Of a stretch of DNA of 22,237 bases, positions 8,801 through 16,866 are shown in pieces (position 1 is the stretch's first letter; the number at the start of each line of letters is the position of its first letter). The stretch lies in the NCBI GenBank assembly GCA_003158115.1, contig PMGM01000037.1, positions 23,595-45,831 of the forward strand, read 5' to 3'. Both the position numbers and the translations under genes were made by a program. The DNA comes from Methanobacterium sp. (GTDB lineage Archaea > Methanobacteriota > Methanobacteria > Methanobacteriales > Methanobacteriaceae). The notes beneath the pieces were generated by a model that did no database searches, was not told where the DNA came from, and saw only the letters and a program-made list of their open reading frames with translations.

Positions 8801-9289
8801 ATAAATATTTTTAGAATAATAATTTTATATGATAATCTACAACAAATTCCCATCTATCTAGATTTTCGGGGCGGGGTATGATCAGATGGGTTTTTTAATT
8901 TGAGTGGTTGATTTGTGATTAAGAGATATCCGTTAAAGTTAAGAGAGGTTCATGGAACAAGTATGCTACTAACAATATATCAAGTTCCAATGGGATCAAA
9001 TTTATTAAACCCATCGAGTATTCGTTACAATCTGATCTCGATACATCGATCTATATATTCTTCTCAATTAATCCCATCTAACAATTTTATTTTAAATTAA
9101 AGTATGTGATTTGGGCACATTTTAATAATAAATCTTGATTAATCAAAATATTAAAAAATTTTCAAATAGACTCAGGGAAACTTTAGATAAATAATTTATA
9201 GTTTAAATTCCATGTGTTATTATAGGATTAAGGAGAATTACTATATTACTAGAATAATAAGGATATATAAGCAGAAAAGAAGTGGAAAA
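8801..9289. other. Intergenic region between marR and the methyltransferase
   Basis: A 490-base spacer with no convincing gene. It holds the GC-rich hairpin described at 8849-8896, a 12-base perfect palindrome TTGATTAATCAA at 9135-9146, and a weak frame at 8915-9100 (61 codons from GTG, no ribosome binding site) whose beginning, KLREVHGTSMLLTI, faintly resembles an AbrB/SpoVT-type DNA-binding N-terminus before losing any likeness. A TATA-like ATAATTTATAG at about 9191-9201 probably serves the methyltransferase gene. Confidence 0.4.
8849..8896 (+). ncRNA. GC-rich hairpin followed by T6, possible small RNA or terminator
   Basis: CCCATCT (8849-8855) pairs with AGATGGG (8884-8890), followed directly by TTTTTT (8891-8896). 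The loop contains GGGGCGGGG (8869-8877, reading TTTTCGGGGCGGGGT around it), a conspicuous GC island in AT-rich DNA. No plus-strand gene upstream needs a terminator here. It may be a small structured RNA, a relic, or a two-way insulator. It does not fold as a tRNA. Confidence 0.25.
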
Positions 9290-10081
9290 ATGACTTTACT
9301 TTCAGAACAGTATTCGGATTCAAAGAAGTTTATGGCTAGAATTGAATTGCATCGTAGGTTTAGAACTAATCCTCACCTCTGGACACATTGGATATTTGAC
9401 CAGTTTAAGTTCCCTAGGAATGCCAATGTACTGGAACTGGGCTCGGGAAATGCACTTTTATGGAAATCCAATCTTAAAAGGATACCTGAAGATGTTCATA
9501 TATTGCTTACAGATTTTTCAGATGGAATGCTTAATGATGGGCGTAAAGTTTTGGGTGACGATTCTAAAAAATTCGAATTTAAGGTAATGGATGCTCAAGA
9601 AATTACATATCCCAATGATTCATATGATATAGTAATTGCTAATCTAATGCTTTATCATGTTCCTGACAGAGAGAAGGCCATATCTGAGATTAGTAGGGTT
9701 TTAAAACCTGAAGGTGTGCTTTATGCAACTACATACAGCTCTAATAATATGAAAGAATTTACTGATCTTTTAAATAATTATGATGAAAATCTTTATAATC
9801 CAATAGAACCATTTGCTTGTGCATTTGGATTGGAAAATGGGGAGGAACAGTTGAGTAAATCTTTTGAAGAAGTGGAAATGATTAATCATATTGATAGTCT
9901 TGAAATAACCGAAACAGAACCCATTGTAGATTATGTACTGTCTTTTGGAAGTATTAAAGGAAATATTGATGGAGATAATTTAGAAGGGTTTAAAGATTAT
10001 CTCGATGATGTTTTAGATAGAGATGGTGTGATAAAAATAACTAAGGATACAGGAATTTTTATTGCTAAAAAACCTATATAA
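9290..10081 (+). CDS. Class I SAM-dependent methyltransferase
   Basis: A 263-residue soluble protein with the Rossmann methyltransferase core: motif I VLELGSGNALLW at 47-58, acidic residue D75 in LTDFSDGML (end of strand 2, ribose contact), motif II-type DAQEITYPNDSYDIVIAN at 101-118, and YHVPDREKAISEISRVLKPEG at 122-142, typical of UbiE/Methyltransf_11 enzymes. It transfers a methyl group from S-adenosylmethionine to an unknown acceptor, probably a small molecule. The frame is open upstream to an ATG at 9212, but the added 26 residues are basic and Tyr/Ile-rich and unlike this family, so ATG 9290 is preferred. It stands alone between long spacers. Confidence 0.85.
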   Translation: MTLLSEQYSDSKKFMARIELHRRFRTNPHLWTHWIFDQFKFPRNANVLELGSGNALLWKSNLKRIPEDVHILLTDFSDGMLNDGRKVLGDDSKKFEFKVMDAQEITYPNDSYDIVIANLMLYHVPDREKAISEISRVLKPEGVLYATTYSSNNMKEFTDLLNNYDENLYNPIEPFACAFGLENGEEQLSKSFEEVEMINHIDSLEITETEPIVDYVLSFGSIKGNIDGDNLEGFKDYLDDVLDRDGVIKITKDTGIFIAKKPI

Positions 10082-10432
10082 ATTTAGACTAAATCTACGG
10101 GTTAATTAAAATATATTATAAATAATTTTTTTTATATTTATACACATTTTTTTTATTATTTCTAAATTCTAGCTACAAAAAACCATATACATTTATGGTA
10201 TAATTGTTATACAATTATCCCATAAATTTATATAGTTTAACTTTTAATGTTTATTGTAAATCATATCTGGAATATATAATTTTTCAGATTATAAAATAAT
10301 ACTTAATGATTTAAAGACAATAAAAATCGTAATACTTACAAAATTATTATAAAATCTAGTATTATTATAAATTTTTTAAATTCTTAAAAATTATAAATTT
10401 TATTATCAAAAATGTAGGGGAATCATATCAAA
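10082..10432. other. AT-rich intergenic region with T-tracts and a strong inverted repeat
   Basis: No gene is seen in these 350 bases. T8 runs at 10126-10133 and 10147-10154 probably terminate the methyltransferase transcript. The inverted repeat at 10192-10226 is listed separately. The rest is A/T-rich with no recognisable motif. Confidence 0.5.
10192..10226. repeat. Near-perfect inverted repeat (14 bp, one mismatch, 5-base loop)
   Basis: TTTATGGTATAATTG (10192-10206) is the reverse complement of CAATTATCCCATAAA (10212-10226) except at one position, around the loop TTATA. It lies outside any gene, 110 bases after the methyltransferase and 207 bases before the receiver-domain relic. It could be a regulator site, a strong RNA hairpin or the end of a vanished mobile element. 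Confidence 0.6.
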
Positions 10433-11062
10433 ATGCCAACAAAAAAAAATTTCTACTGGTTGAAGATGAAGGTATGATTGCCTTGGATCTAAGATGCATC
10501 TTAGAAAAATTTGGTTATGAAGTACCTTTTGTAGCGTCTAAAGGAGAAGAAGCCGTTAAAGAAGCAACTAAAATAAGACCTGATCTAGTTTTAATGGATA
10601 TTACTCTCAAAGGAACTATGAACGGTATTAAAGCAGAAAAAAGATTATGACCCTAAATATACCAGTGGTTTATTTGACTGGTGCAAGCGACAACAAAACC
10701 CTTAAAAGGCAACTGAAATGCCAGTCTATGGTTTTATTGTAAAACCATATATCGAAAATGAATTGATAACAATAATAGAAATAGCTCTAAATAAACATCA
10801 ACTAGACCTTACAATGATAGAAAAATTTAAACAAGATATAATTGTCAACAATGAGAATATACAGGCCAATAACATTAATAATCATACAGATAGATTGAAA
10901 CCACATATACTGAAGGTTGAAGATGAAAATATAACAGCCATGGATATAACTAGTAAGCTTGATGATCTGGGCTATAATGTTACAGCCACAGTTCATCGGG
11001 ATATGATGCTAAGAACAAGCCAGGAAACTAGATCCCGAATTTGGATAAATGTAGTTAAATAA
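10433..11062 (+). pseudogene. Decayed double receiver-domain gene, paralogue of the glycosyltransferase fusion
   Basis: Following three frames from ATG 10433 gives FLLVEDEGMIALDLRCILEK, GYEVPFVASKGEEAVKEATK, LVLMDITLKGTMNGIKA, then TLNIPVVYLTGASDNKTLKR, then TEMPVYGFIVKPY. This is a complete REC1 clearly paralogous to the one at 3506-5737. It continues through a linker with the same NKHQLD start into LKPHILKVEDENITAMDI, the beginning of REC2, and then degenerates. Frame breaks lie in the A9 run at 10441-10449, the A6 run at 10637-10642, near 10709-10711, near 10995-11003 and near 11025-11032. The longest intact piece is 10718-11062. No glycosyltransferase part remains. Phosphoacceptor Asp and Lys codons survive in their separate frames. 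Five breaks and a lost 3' half make it non-functional. Confidence 0.8.
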
Positions 11063-11405
11063 TTTTCAAGTTGGTTAAGAGGATGCTTAGTACGATATAA
11101 ACAATAAATGCCCCAAATAATAGGTTATAATGAACGCTTAACTGCGATTTATTCTTCATATTTCTTATTATTAATGCTAAACGTAGGATGGAGTAGATAA
11201 ATAGTATAGCTCCAATTATGAGGGTAATACTGGTTAATGGACCTCCTAAATTTCCATTTAAAGTACCATATATAAGATTAAAAATAAGATCAAAGAAGAA
11301 ACTTAGAAAGAGCAGGATTATTGAAAGATAACCTGTATAAATGATGGTTCTGTATTTATCAGGAATTTTATATTTTCTTGGTAGATTAATCATTTTAAAA
11401 CTCAT
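11055..11405 (-). CDS. Three-helix membrane protein, paralogue of the protein at 12205-12561
   Basis: A 116-residue protein with a short basic N-terminus (LPRKYKIPDKY) and three hydrophobic segments at about 21-47, 57-81 and 92-113. It aligns end to end with the 118-residue protein at 12205-12561; shared blocks are PRKY-x-IP-x-KY, YG-xx-NGNL-x-G and HYN-x-LFG. Shared sequence in two copies argues that both are real genes. No ribosome binding site is visible before ATG 11405, and the neighbouring paralogue also lacks one, so leaderless transcripts are possible. The gene's 3' end overlaps the last codons of the receiver-domain relic. Family not recognised; the pairing with a free receiver protein suggests, but does not prove, a role in signalling at the membrane. 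Confidence 0.75.
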   Translation of the reverse strand: MSFKMINLPRKYKIPDKYRTIIYTGYLSIILLFLSFFFDLIFNLIYGTLNGNLGGPLTSITLIIGAILFIYSILRLALIIRNMKNKSQLSVHYNLLFGAFIVYIVLSILLTNLKII

Positions 11406-11659
11406 AAATAGTATATTCGTTCGAATCCATTTAAAATCTACTAAGTTTTATATCTACAAATCCAAGGGTGAACAAATAAAAAAAATTTTAGATCCAATAC
11501 TTATCAAAATTTGATTATTTATGTTGACATAACCGTTCCAGATTTATAATGTATTTAGTATCACAAAGAATAGTTAAAAGTTTAATATGATTGTGACGTT
11601 GGTATAATTATTATATTTTTAATATGCCCTTATATAATAAAATTTCGAGGTGTTAAAAG

Positions 11660-12031
11660 GTGAGCTCAAAAATTTTAATTGTAGAAGATGAAATCATAAT
11701 TGCTATAGATTTAAAAATACGATTAGAAGATTTGGGATATTATGTTCCTGGTATTGCAGTTAATGGAAGGGATGCGATTAAAAAAACTGGAGAAAAAAAT
11801 CCAGATATCATTTTAATGGATATACTACTTAATGGAGATAAAGACGGTATAGAAGTAGCTCAACAAATACGTAACCAGTACAATATTCCAATTATATATT
11901 TAACAGGAAATCAAAACGACAGTGTGATTGAAAGGGCTGAAACAACAGAACCATATGGTTATATCAACAAACCATTTGACAACAATGAAATAGAAAATGC
12001 CATACAATTAGCTGTTTCTAAAAACAAATAA
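11660..12031 (+). CDS. Stand-alone receiver-domain (CheY-like) response regulator
   Basis: A 123-residue single REC domain with no output domain. The phosphorylation site is complete: E9/D10 in LIVEDE, phosphoacceptor D54 in IILMDILL, T82 in IYLTGN, and K104 in YINKPF. The start is firm: GAGGTG at 11647-11652 precedes GTG 11660 by 7 bases, the same ribosome binding site as the fusion gene at 3506. It resembles the two REC domains of that fusion (EDLGY, LMDI-x-LxG-x-xDGI, P-x-x-YLT). It probably works by phospho-dependent protein contact or as a phosphate shuttle between a distant histidine kinase and another receiver. It is flanked by two paralogous membrane proteins facing away from each other. 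Confidence 0.9.
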   Translation: MSSKILIVEDEIIIAIDLKIRLEDLGYYVPGIAVNGRDAIKKTGEKNPDIILMDILLNGDKDGIEVAQQIRNQYNIPIIYLTGNQNDSVIERAETTEPYGYINKPFDNNEIENAIQLAVSKNK

Positions 12032-12051
12032 TTCAGGCTAAAAAGTCATAT

Positions 12052-12067
12052 AAAAAAATATTTTTTT
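12052..12067 (+). terminator. A7-TA-T7 palindrome after the receiver gene
   Basis: A perfect 16-base palindrome of seven A, TA and seven T, 20 bases after the stop codon. The T7 end fits archaeal termination of the receiver-protein transcript. Confidence 0.5.
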
Positions 12068-12204
12068 AATATTTTTAGTATAGTACCATTATAATCTCTC
12101 CATATCTATATTTTTAATGGATTTTAAAGAAATTCAGAAATATTTCTTAGGCTAAAATTTTTTTATTATAATAGATTTAAATGTGGTACTTATAGATATT
12201 AATT

Positions 12205-12561
12205 ATGGATTTAAAAATAAACAGGATCATTCCTAGGAAATATAGAATACCTGCTAAATATAATAGAATAGTATCAGTTGGTTATTTTTCCATAGTTCTC
12301 CTTTATATAAGTGTTATTTTAGACATCATACTGAGTTCAAGCTATGGAAATATAAATGGTAATTTGGAAGGCCTTCTTATTAAGATTTTACAAATTCTTG
12401 GTGCTTTAATATTTGTTTATGCTATTTTAATGATTGGATCAAAATTAAGAACTGTTAAGAGCAAAAAATCAGCATTAAAAACTCATTATAATATTTTATT
12501 TGGATTTTTTGTTTTTTTCTTAATTCTGAGTATTGTGTTAAGACATTATAATCTCATGTAA
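12205..12561 (+). CDS. Three-helix membrane protein, paralogue of the protein at 11055-11405
   Basis: A 118-residue protein with a basic N-terminus (IIPRKYRIPAKY), three hydrophobic segments (about 22-44, 58-81, 95-113) and a very basic loop between helices 2 and 3 (KLRTVKSKKSALKTHYN). It is homologous over its whole length to the protein at 11055-11405, which is encoded in the opposite direction, so the pair arose by inverted duplication or insertion of the receiver gene between copies. No Shine-Dalgarno precedes ATG 12205; an AT-rich TATA-like stretch at about 12160-12172 would place transcription start close to the ATG. Function unknown. Confidence 0.78.
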   Translation: MDLKINRIIPRKYRIPAKYNRIVSVGYFSIVLLYISVILDIILSSSYGNINGNLEGLLIKILQILGALIFVYAILMIGSKLRTVKSKKSALKTHYNILFGFFVFFLILSIVLRHYNLM

Positions 12562-12562
12562 T

Positions 12563-12627
12563 TGTCTGGAAAAAATTATATCAAAAATCAGACAGATTGG
12601 GGTTATTAATTTTTTAATATTTTTTTA
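12563..12627 (+). terminator. Hairpin and T-tracts after the small membrane gene
   Basis: TGTCTG (12563-12568) pairs with CAGACA (12589-12594) right after the stop codon, followed by T-runs at 12610-12627. A plausible end for the membrane-protein transcript. Confidence 0.45.
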
Positions 12628-12778
12628 GTATTCATTTTATAAATTTAGAACAATATTTAGCATTAATTTTTTAAAATTTATTTGTTATATATTTATAATT
12701 CACATAGTACCTGAATATAATAAAATAAAACCCATTTGATAAACTCTTAAATTATTCCAAAATAAATACTCCTGTTCC

Positions 12779-13678
12779 TTAATCTAAACATTCTTCGTCA
12801 TCATCATTTAATGGACATACATGTACTGTGACTGTAGTTACAATGTTAACTTTATTAATTATGACTTTTTCTACTTTGTGTGCTAGTCTATGTGCTTCTT
12901 TAATAATTAAATCACTTTTAACTTCCACATGAAGTTCTGCTGTAGCATATGGTCCCATATCATTTATTTTAATATCGTGAACTCCATATATCCCTTCTAC
13001 AGATAATGCAGCAGACTCAATATCATTTATGATCTCTTCAGATGGTACCTTTCCCATTATATGATCAATATTTTCTAGTGCAACATCAAATGCTGTTTTA
13101 AGAATCAATAAACCCACAAATCCTCCAACAAGAGGATCTAATATGGGATATCCCATCCTAGATCCTAATATACCGATGAATACTGCAGCACATGCATATA
13201 TATCTACCTTCTGATGTTTAGAGTCTGCAATTATAGCGGGACTGTTTATTTTTTTCCCCATTTTGAGTGAATAAGATGACATGGCAAAATTTGCCCCTAT
13301 ACCTATAAGTGCCATGACCGCTGCAATAATACCGGGGGGAGTTAAAGAAGACCCTAAGGCAAGTTTATGGAATACATCTAAAAATATTTCATATGATATT
13401 GCAACTAAAAAAATAACTATTAATAAACCTGCCAATGGTTCTGCTTTACCATGTCCATATGGATGATCTTTATCAGCGGGTTTTAACCCAATTTTAAATC
13501 CAATAAAAGCTATTGCTGATGTAAAAATATCGGAAAATGTGTGTGCAGATTCAGCTACAAGTGCAGTACTTCCAGATATTGTACCTATAATAAAGTTTAA
13601 AACAGTTAAAATTGTTTTACCCGATACTGAAAAGGTAACTGTTCTACGACCTATTTTATTCCTGATTTCCCTATCCAC
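12779..13678 (-). CDS. Cation diffusion facilitator (CDF) family metal transporter
   Basis: A 299-residue efflux carrier that exchanges cytoplasmic divalent metal for protons. Six membrane helices are followed by a cytoplasmic domain from about 210 with the ferredoxin-like CDF dimer fold (VHDIKINDMG, ATAELHVEV). The transport site is visible as HTFSD in helix 2 (H46, D50) and HQKVD in helix 5 (H155, D159). HPYGHGKAE at 72-80 is the helix 2-3 loop signature. A His/Asp pair in both helices is the arrangement usual for zinc CDFs, whereas Mn-type members use Asp in both, so Zn2+ is the first guess. The tail CPLNDDDEECLD is acidic with two Cys and may bind metal. The GTG start follows GGTGGT at about 13684-13689. 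It lies 123 bp after the Nramp-type gene, with a hairpin between, so it may have its own promoter (TATA-like at 13704-13710). Confidence 0.92.
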   Translation of the reverse strand: MDREIRNKIGRRTVTFSVSGKTILTVLNFIIGTISGSTALVAESAHTFSDIFTSAIAFIGFKIGLKPADKDHPYGHGKAEPLAGLLIVIFLVAISYEIFLDVFHKLALGSSLTPPGIIAAVMALIGIGANFAMSSYSLKMGKKINSPAIIADSKHQKVDIYACAAVFIGILGSRMGYPILDPLVGGFVGLLILKTAFDVALENIDHIMGKVPSEEIINDIESAALSVEGIYGVHDIKINDMGPYATAELHVEVKSDLIIKEAHRLAHKVEKVIINKVNIVTTVTVHVCPLNDDDEECLD

Positions 13679-13749
13679 ACAACCACCATAAAATAATAAT
13701 AATCATATAACAAACGATTAACTATGTCATTAGTTTTTCATTTAATTAA

Positions 13750-13792
13750 AGTTTTTGGGGGTCTAAAAAAAAATGTATAGTCCCTAAAAACT
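13750..13792 (-). terminator. Hairpin with T9 loop between the Nramp-type and CDF genes
   Basis: AGTTTTTGGGGG (13750-13761) pairs with CCCTAAAAACT (13782-13792) with one bulge. On the minus strand the loop contains nine T in a row, 10 bases past the Nramp-type stop codon. It may terminate or attenuate transcription into the CDF gene. Confidence 0.45.
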
Positions 13793-13801
13793 CATAAATT
13801 T

Positions 13802-15067
13802 TTAGAGCGAGGGTAGGATCAACGTAACTATCAATGCTATACTCAAGGACATTACAATTATAACTGTGGCTCCGGCAATGTAGTTGAATAGTTTAGAGTT
13901 TACATAATCCCCCATAATTTTTCGATCATTGATAATTAAAAGCATTAATATCAGTAAGAACGGAAGTAAAAGACCATTAGCTACCTGTGAAAGATATAGA
14001 ATGGTAAGTAATGGTGCGTTTGGTATCATAATGACTATGACTGCCAGTAATATGAGTCCAAGATACAGTCCATGGAATATTGGTGCTTCTCTGAAGCCTT
14101 TAGAAACTCCTGCCTCAAATCCTAAACTTTCACACACATAATATGCTGTCGATAATGGTAGAATACTAGCTGCAAATAATGATGCATTTAAAAATCCAAA
14201 TGCAAATAATATACTTGCATACTGTCCTGCAAGTGGTACAAGTGCCTTTGAAACATCTGCCACATTATTAACTTGAATTCCATTGGCATGTATGGTTGCG
14301 GCACATGCTATTACAATAAAGAATGCCACAACATTCACAACTATAGCACCAAAAATTGCATCCAACTTGGAATATTTTAGATTTTTTAAACTTATACCCT
14401 TCTCAACAACAGATGATTGTATATAAAACATCATCCAAGGAGCAATTGTAGTACCTACCAACCCAATTATCATTGTAATATAGGCAGTGCTTGGTGTTAT
14501 TTGAGGTATTATAGAATTATGAATAGCAAGAGCCCAGTTGGGTTGTGAAAGGTATCCTGCTACAATGTATGTTAAGTAAAGGGCCGATGCCATTAAAAAT
14601 ACTTTTTCAACACTCTTATAATTGCCCTTAACAACTAGTAACCAAACAAATAATGCAGCCACTGGAAGTGCAATGAATTTAGGCACACCAAATATCCCGC
14701 TGCTTACAGCTATCCCTGAAAATTCTGCGAGTATGTTACCCATGTTAGCTGCAAGAAGGGCAATCATCATTAAAAAGGTTATCTTAATACCAACCTTTTC
14801 ACGTATAAGATCTGCAAGCCCCTTTCCAGATACAATACCCATACGTACTCCCATTTCCTGGATAATAGCTAATGCTATGATCATGGGAATGAATAGCCAT
14901 AATAAATCGTATCCAAATTGTGAACCTGCCAGGGAATAGGTTGTTATACCTCCAGCATCATTATCCACATTTGCTGTTATAATTCCCGGCCCCATAACAG
15001 ATAAAAAAATTATGAAGCTTAAAAAAATAGGATTTTTAAAAACTCGGGTAAAGATTCGTAGATCCAT
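13802..15067 (-). CDS. Nramp (SLC11)-related divalent metal transporter, probably Mg2+-type (NRMT)
   Basis: A 421-residue carrier with about 11 helices and the LeuT-type fold. The family core is clear: GPG at 26-28 and AGSQFGYDLLW at 47-57. In canonical Mn/Fe Nramp (MntH) the helix-1 metal motif is DPGN and helix 6 carries a Met-Pro-His. Here the aligned residues are D37-A38-G39-G40 and A209-P210-W211, so Asp is kept, Asn is Gly and the Met that selects transition metals is Ala. This is the substitution pattern I recall for NRAMP-related Mg2+ transporters. The gene starts 15 bp after the stop of the PRC/MgtE_N/CBS gene on the same strand, which agrees with a magnesium role. GGAG about 8 bases before ATG 15067 is the ribosome binding site. 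Mn2+ uptake remains possible. Confidence 0.85.
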   Translation of the reverse strand: MDLRIFTRVFKNPIFLSFIIFLSVMGPGIITANVDNDAGGITTYSLAGSQFGYDLLWLFIPMIIALAIIQEMGVRMGIVSGKGLADLIREKVGIKITFLMMIALLAANMGNILAEFSGIAVSSGIFGVPKFIALPVAALFVWLLVVKGNYKSVEKVFLMASALYLTYIVAGYLSQPNWALAIHNSIIPQITPSTAYITMIIGLVGTTIAPWMMFYIQSSVVEKGISLKNLKYSKLDAIFGAIVVNVVAFFIVIACAATIHANGIQVNNVADVSKALVPLAGQYASILFAFGFLNASLFAASILPLSTAYYVCESLGFEAGVSKGFREAPIFHGLYLGLILLAVIVIMIPNAPLLTILYLSQVANGLLLPFLLILMLLIINDRKIMGDYVNSKLFNYIAGATVIIVMSLSIALIVTLILPSL

Positions 15068-15082
15068 TTTAAAACTCCAAAT

Positions 15083-16327
15083 TTATCTTCCAAACATTCT
15101 AGGGACTTGTTTTTTCCATGCTGTTGGAAGTACAATATCTATGGCATCATCTATTGTAACCATACCTTTAAGATTATTTTTACTATCTACAACGGGTAAA
15201 GCTATTAAATTATATTTTGCAATTTTCTTAGCAACTTCATGTTCTTTTTCCATCACATCTACAGTTATCAATTCTTTAGTCATGAAATTCTTGAGTTTTT
15301 CATCTGGATCAGCTAATAATAATTCTCTGAGTGATATAACACCGGATAAATCACCAGTTTTTGATAATGCATATATGTAGTATATACTCTCCACTTCTTC
15401 TGCAATTTCTCTAAATTTATTAAGGATCTGGTGTGCTGTTAGTTCTTCTGAAAGTGCTGCAAATTCTGTGGTCATTATTCCGCCTGCAGTATCTTCCGGA
15501 TATCTTAAAAGATGTTCTACATCCTTTGCTTCCTCAGGATCCATTAAATCAAGCAATTCTCTTCCCCTTTCAGCAGATAGATCACCTATAAGATCTGCTG
15601 CATCATCGGGTGACATTTCTTCAAGAAGATCTGCAGCTCTTTTTGTGTCCATCTCAGTAAATAAGGTTACCTGCCTTTCTGGAGATATTTCTTCCAATGC
15701 ATCGGCAGCAATTTCTTCATCAAGTGAATTTAAAATAGTAATTGAATCATTTATGCTTAGTTGATCCACAATTTCAGCTATATCAGCTGGATGCAGTTTT
15801 TTTAATTTATATTCGGGCACCTTTAATTTTAATCTTGAAACATTACTCTCCAGAACATCAACATCTTTCCAGGAAATATTATCCTCTTGAAGTTTGATAC
15901 CCAATCCTTTTGGAATTTTTTCAAGACCAAGACGCCTTAATATGCCCTTAAAGCTTATATCTGCCCCAATTAAACGATAGTATCCCTGTGTTGTTGCAAA
16001 TTGGAGATCGTTGATCCTTTTTATTTTTTTACCCTCAAGATCAACCACTTGCTTGTCTAAAACTTCTTCAGTAAGTTTAATATCTCTATTTTTAAATTTA
16101 TACTCTTTAATATCTTCCAATTTAATTTTGAGTTTAATAACTTTATTTATAGAGTCAACATCTTCCCAGGGTATATTAATATCTTTCTTATCGGAGGTAC
16201 GTACGATTATTGCCTCTACTATTGGATATGTTACGCTCACAGATGCTATAAAATCTTTGAACTTTCCAATTTTCTTTCCTTGACTGTCAATCACTGTTTT
16301 TTTAATGATTTCACTTAAAAAACGCAT
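15083..16327 (-). CDS. Soluble PRC-barrel / MgtE N-domain / CBS-pair protein
   Basis: A 414-residue protein with no membrane helix. Domains in order: PRC-barrel 1 (about 5-75), PRC-barrel 2 (85-165), MgtE N-terminal domain (175-280; repeats such as LHPADIAEIVDQL, ALEEISPERQ, LLEEMSPDDAADLIGDL), TAGGIMTTEF at 280-289, and a CBS pair (about 285-340 and 345-402). In the channel MgtE the N-domain and CBS pair sense Mg2+ and gate the pore; here the pore is absent and a separate Nramp-type carrier is encoded 15 bp downstream. It probably acts as its metal- or nucleotide-sensing cytoplasmic partner. The start is firm, with AAGGAGG 7 bases before ATG 16327, the strongest Shine-Dalgarno in the window. 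It lies 28 bp after the lrp gene in the same operon. It should not be called a magnesium channel. Confidence 0.88.
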   Translation of the reverse strand: MRFLSEIIKKTVIDSQGKKIGKFKDFIASVSVTYPIVEAIIVRTSDKKDINIPWEDVDSINKVIKLKIKLEDIKEYKFKNRDIKLTEEVLDKQVVDLEGKKIKRINDLQFATTQGYYRLIGADISFKGILRRLGLEKIPKGLGIKLQEDNISWKDVDVLESNVSRLKLKVPEYKLKKLHPADIAEIVDQLSINDSITILNSLDEEIAADALEEISPERQVTLFTEMDTKRAADLLEEMSPDDAADLIGDLSAERGRELLDLMDPEEAKDVEHLLRYPEDTAGGIMTTEFAALSEELTAHQILNKFREIAEEVESIYYIYALSKTGDLSGVISLRELLLADPDEKLKNFMTKELITVDVMEKEHEVAKKIAKYNLIALPVVDSKNNLKGMVTIDDAIDIVLPTAWKKQVPRMFGR

Positions 16328-16355
16328 CGTAAACCCTCCTTTGCTTAAAACTTTA

Positions 16356-16805
<450 letters not shown>

Positions 16806-16830
16806 TTTTTTATTCAACACCTATATTTTT

Positions 16831-16866
16831 GTTAGTACATCTACTATATTCTACTAACATATAAAC
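16831..16866 (-). promoter_or_regulatory. lrp promoter with inverted repeat, probable autoregulatory operator
   Basis: GTTAGTA (16831-16837) and TACTAAC (16852-16858) form perfect 7-bp arms 14 bases apart, directly downstream of a minus-strand TATA-like TTTATAT (about 16859-16866). Arm centres two helical turns apart suit an Lrp dimer, and a bound protein would cover the transcription start. Autorepression is inferred. Confidence 0.5.

Noticed and set aside
8915..9100. 61-codon ORF with slight AbrB-like N-terminus
   Set aside because: No ribosome binding site, likeness limited to about 14 residues; kept only as a note in the intergenic entry.
9342..9587. 81-codon plus-strand ORF
   Set aside because: Alternative frame inside the methyltransferase gene covering motif I.
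10802..10996. 64-codon minus-strand ORF
   Set aside because: Antisense to the receiver relic, Ile/Phe/Tyr-rich shadow.
14622..14939. 105-codon plus-strand ORF
   Set aside because: Antisense to the Nramp-type gene.
15012..15380. 122-codon plus-strand ORF
   Set aside because: Spans the junction of two well-supported minus-strand genes; shadow.
15083..16327. Calling the MgtE_N/CBS protein a magnesium transporter
   Set aside because: It has no membrane helices; the MgtE pore domain is missing.
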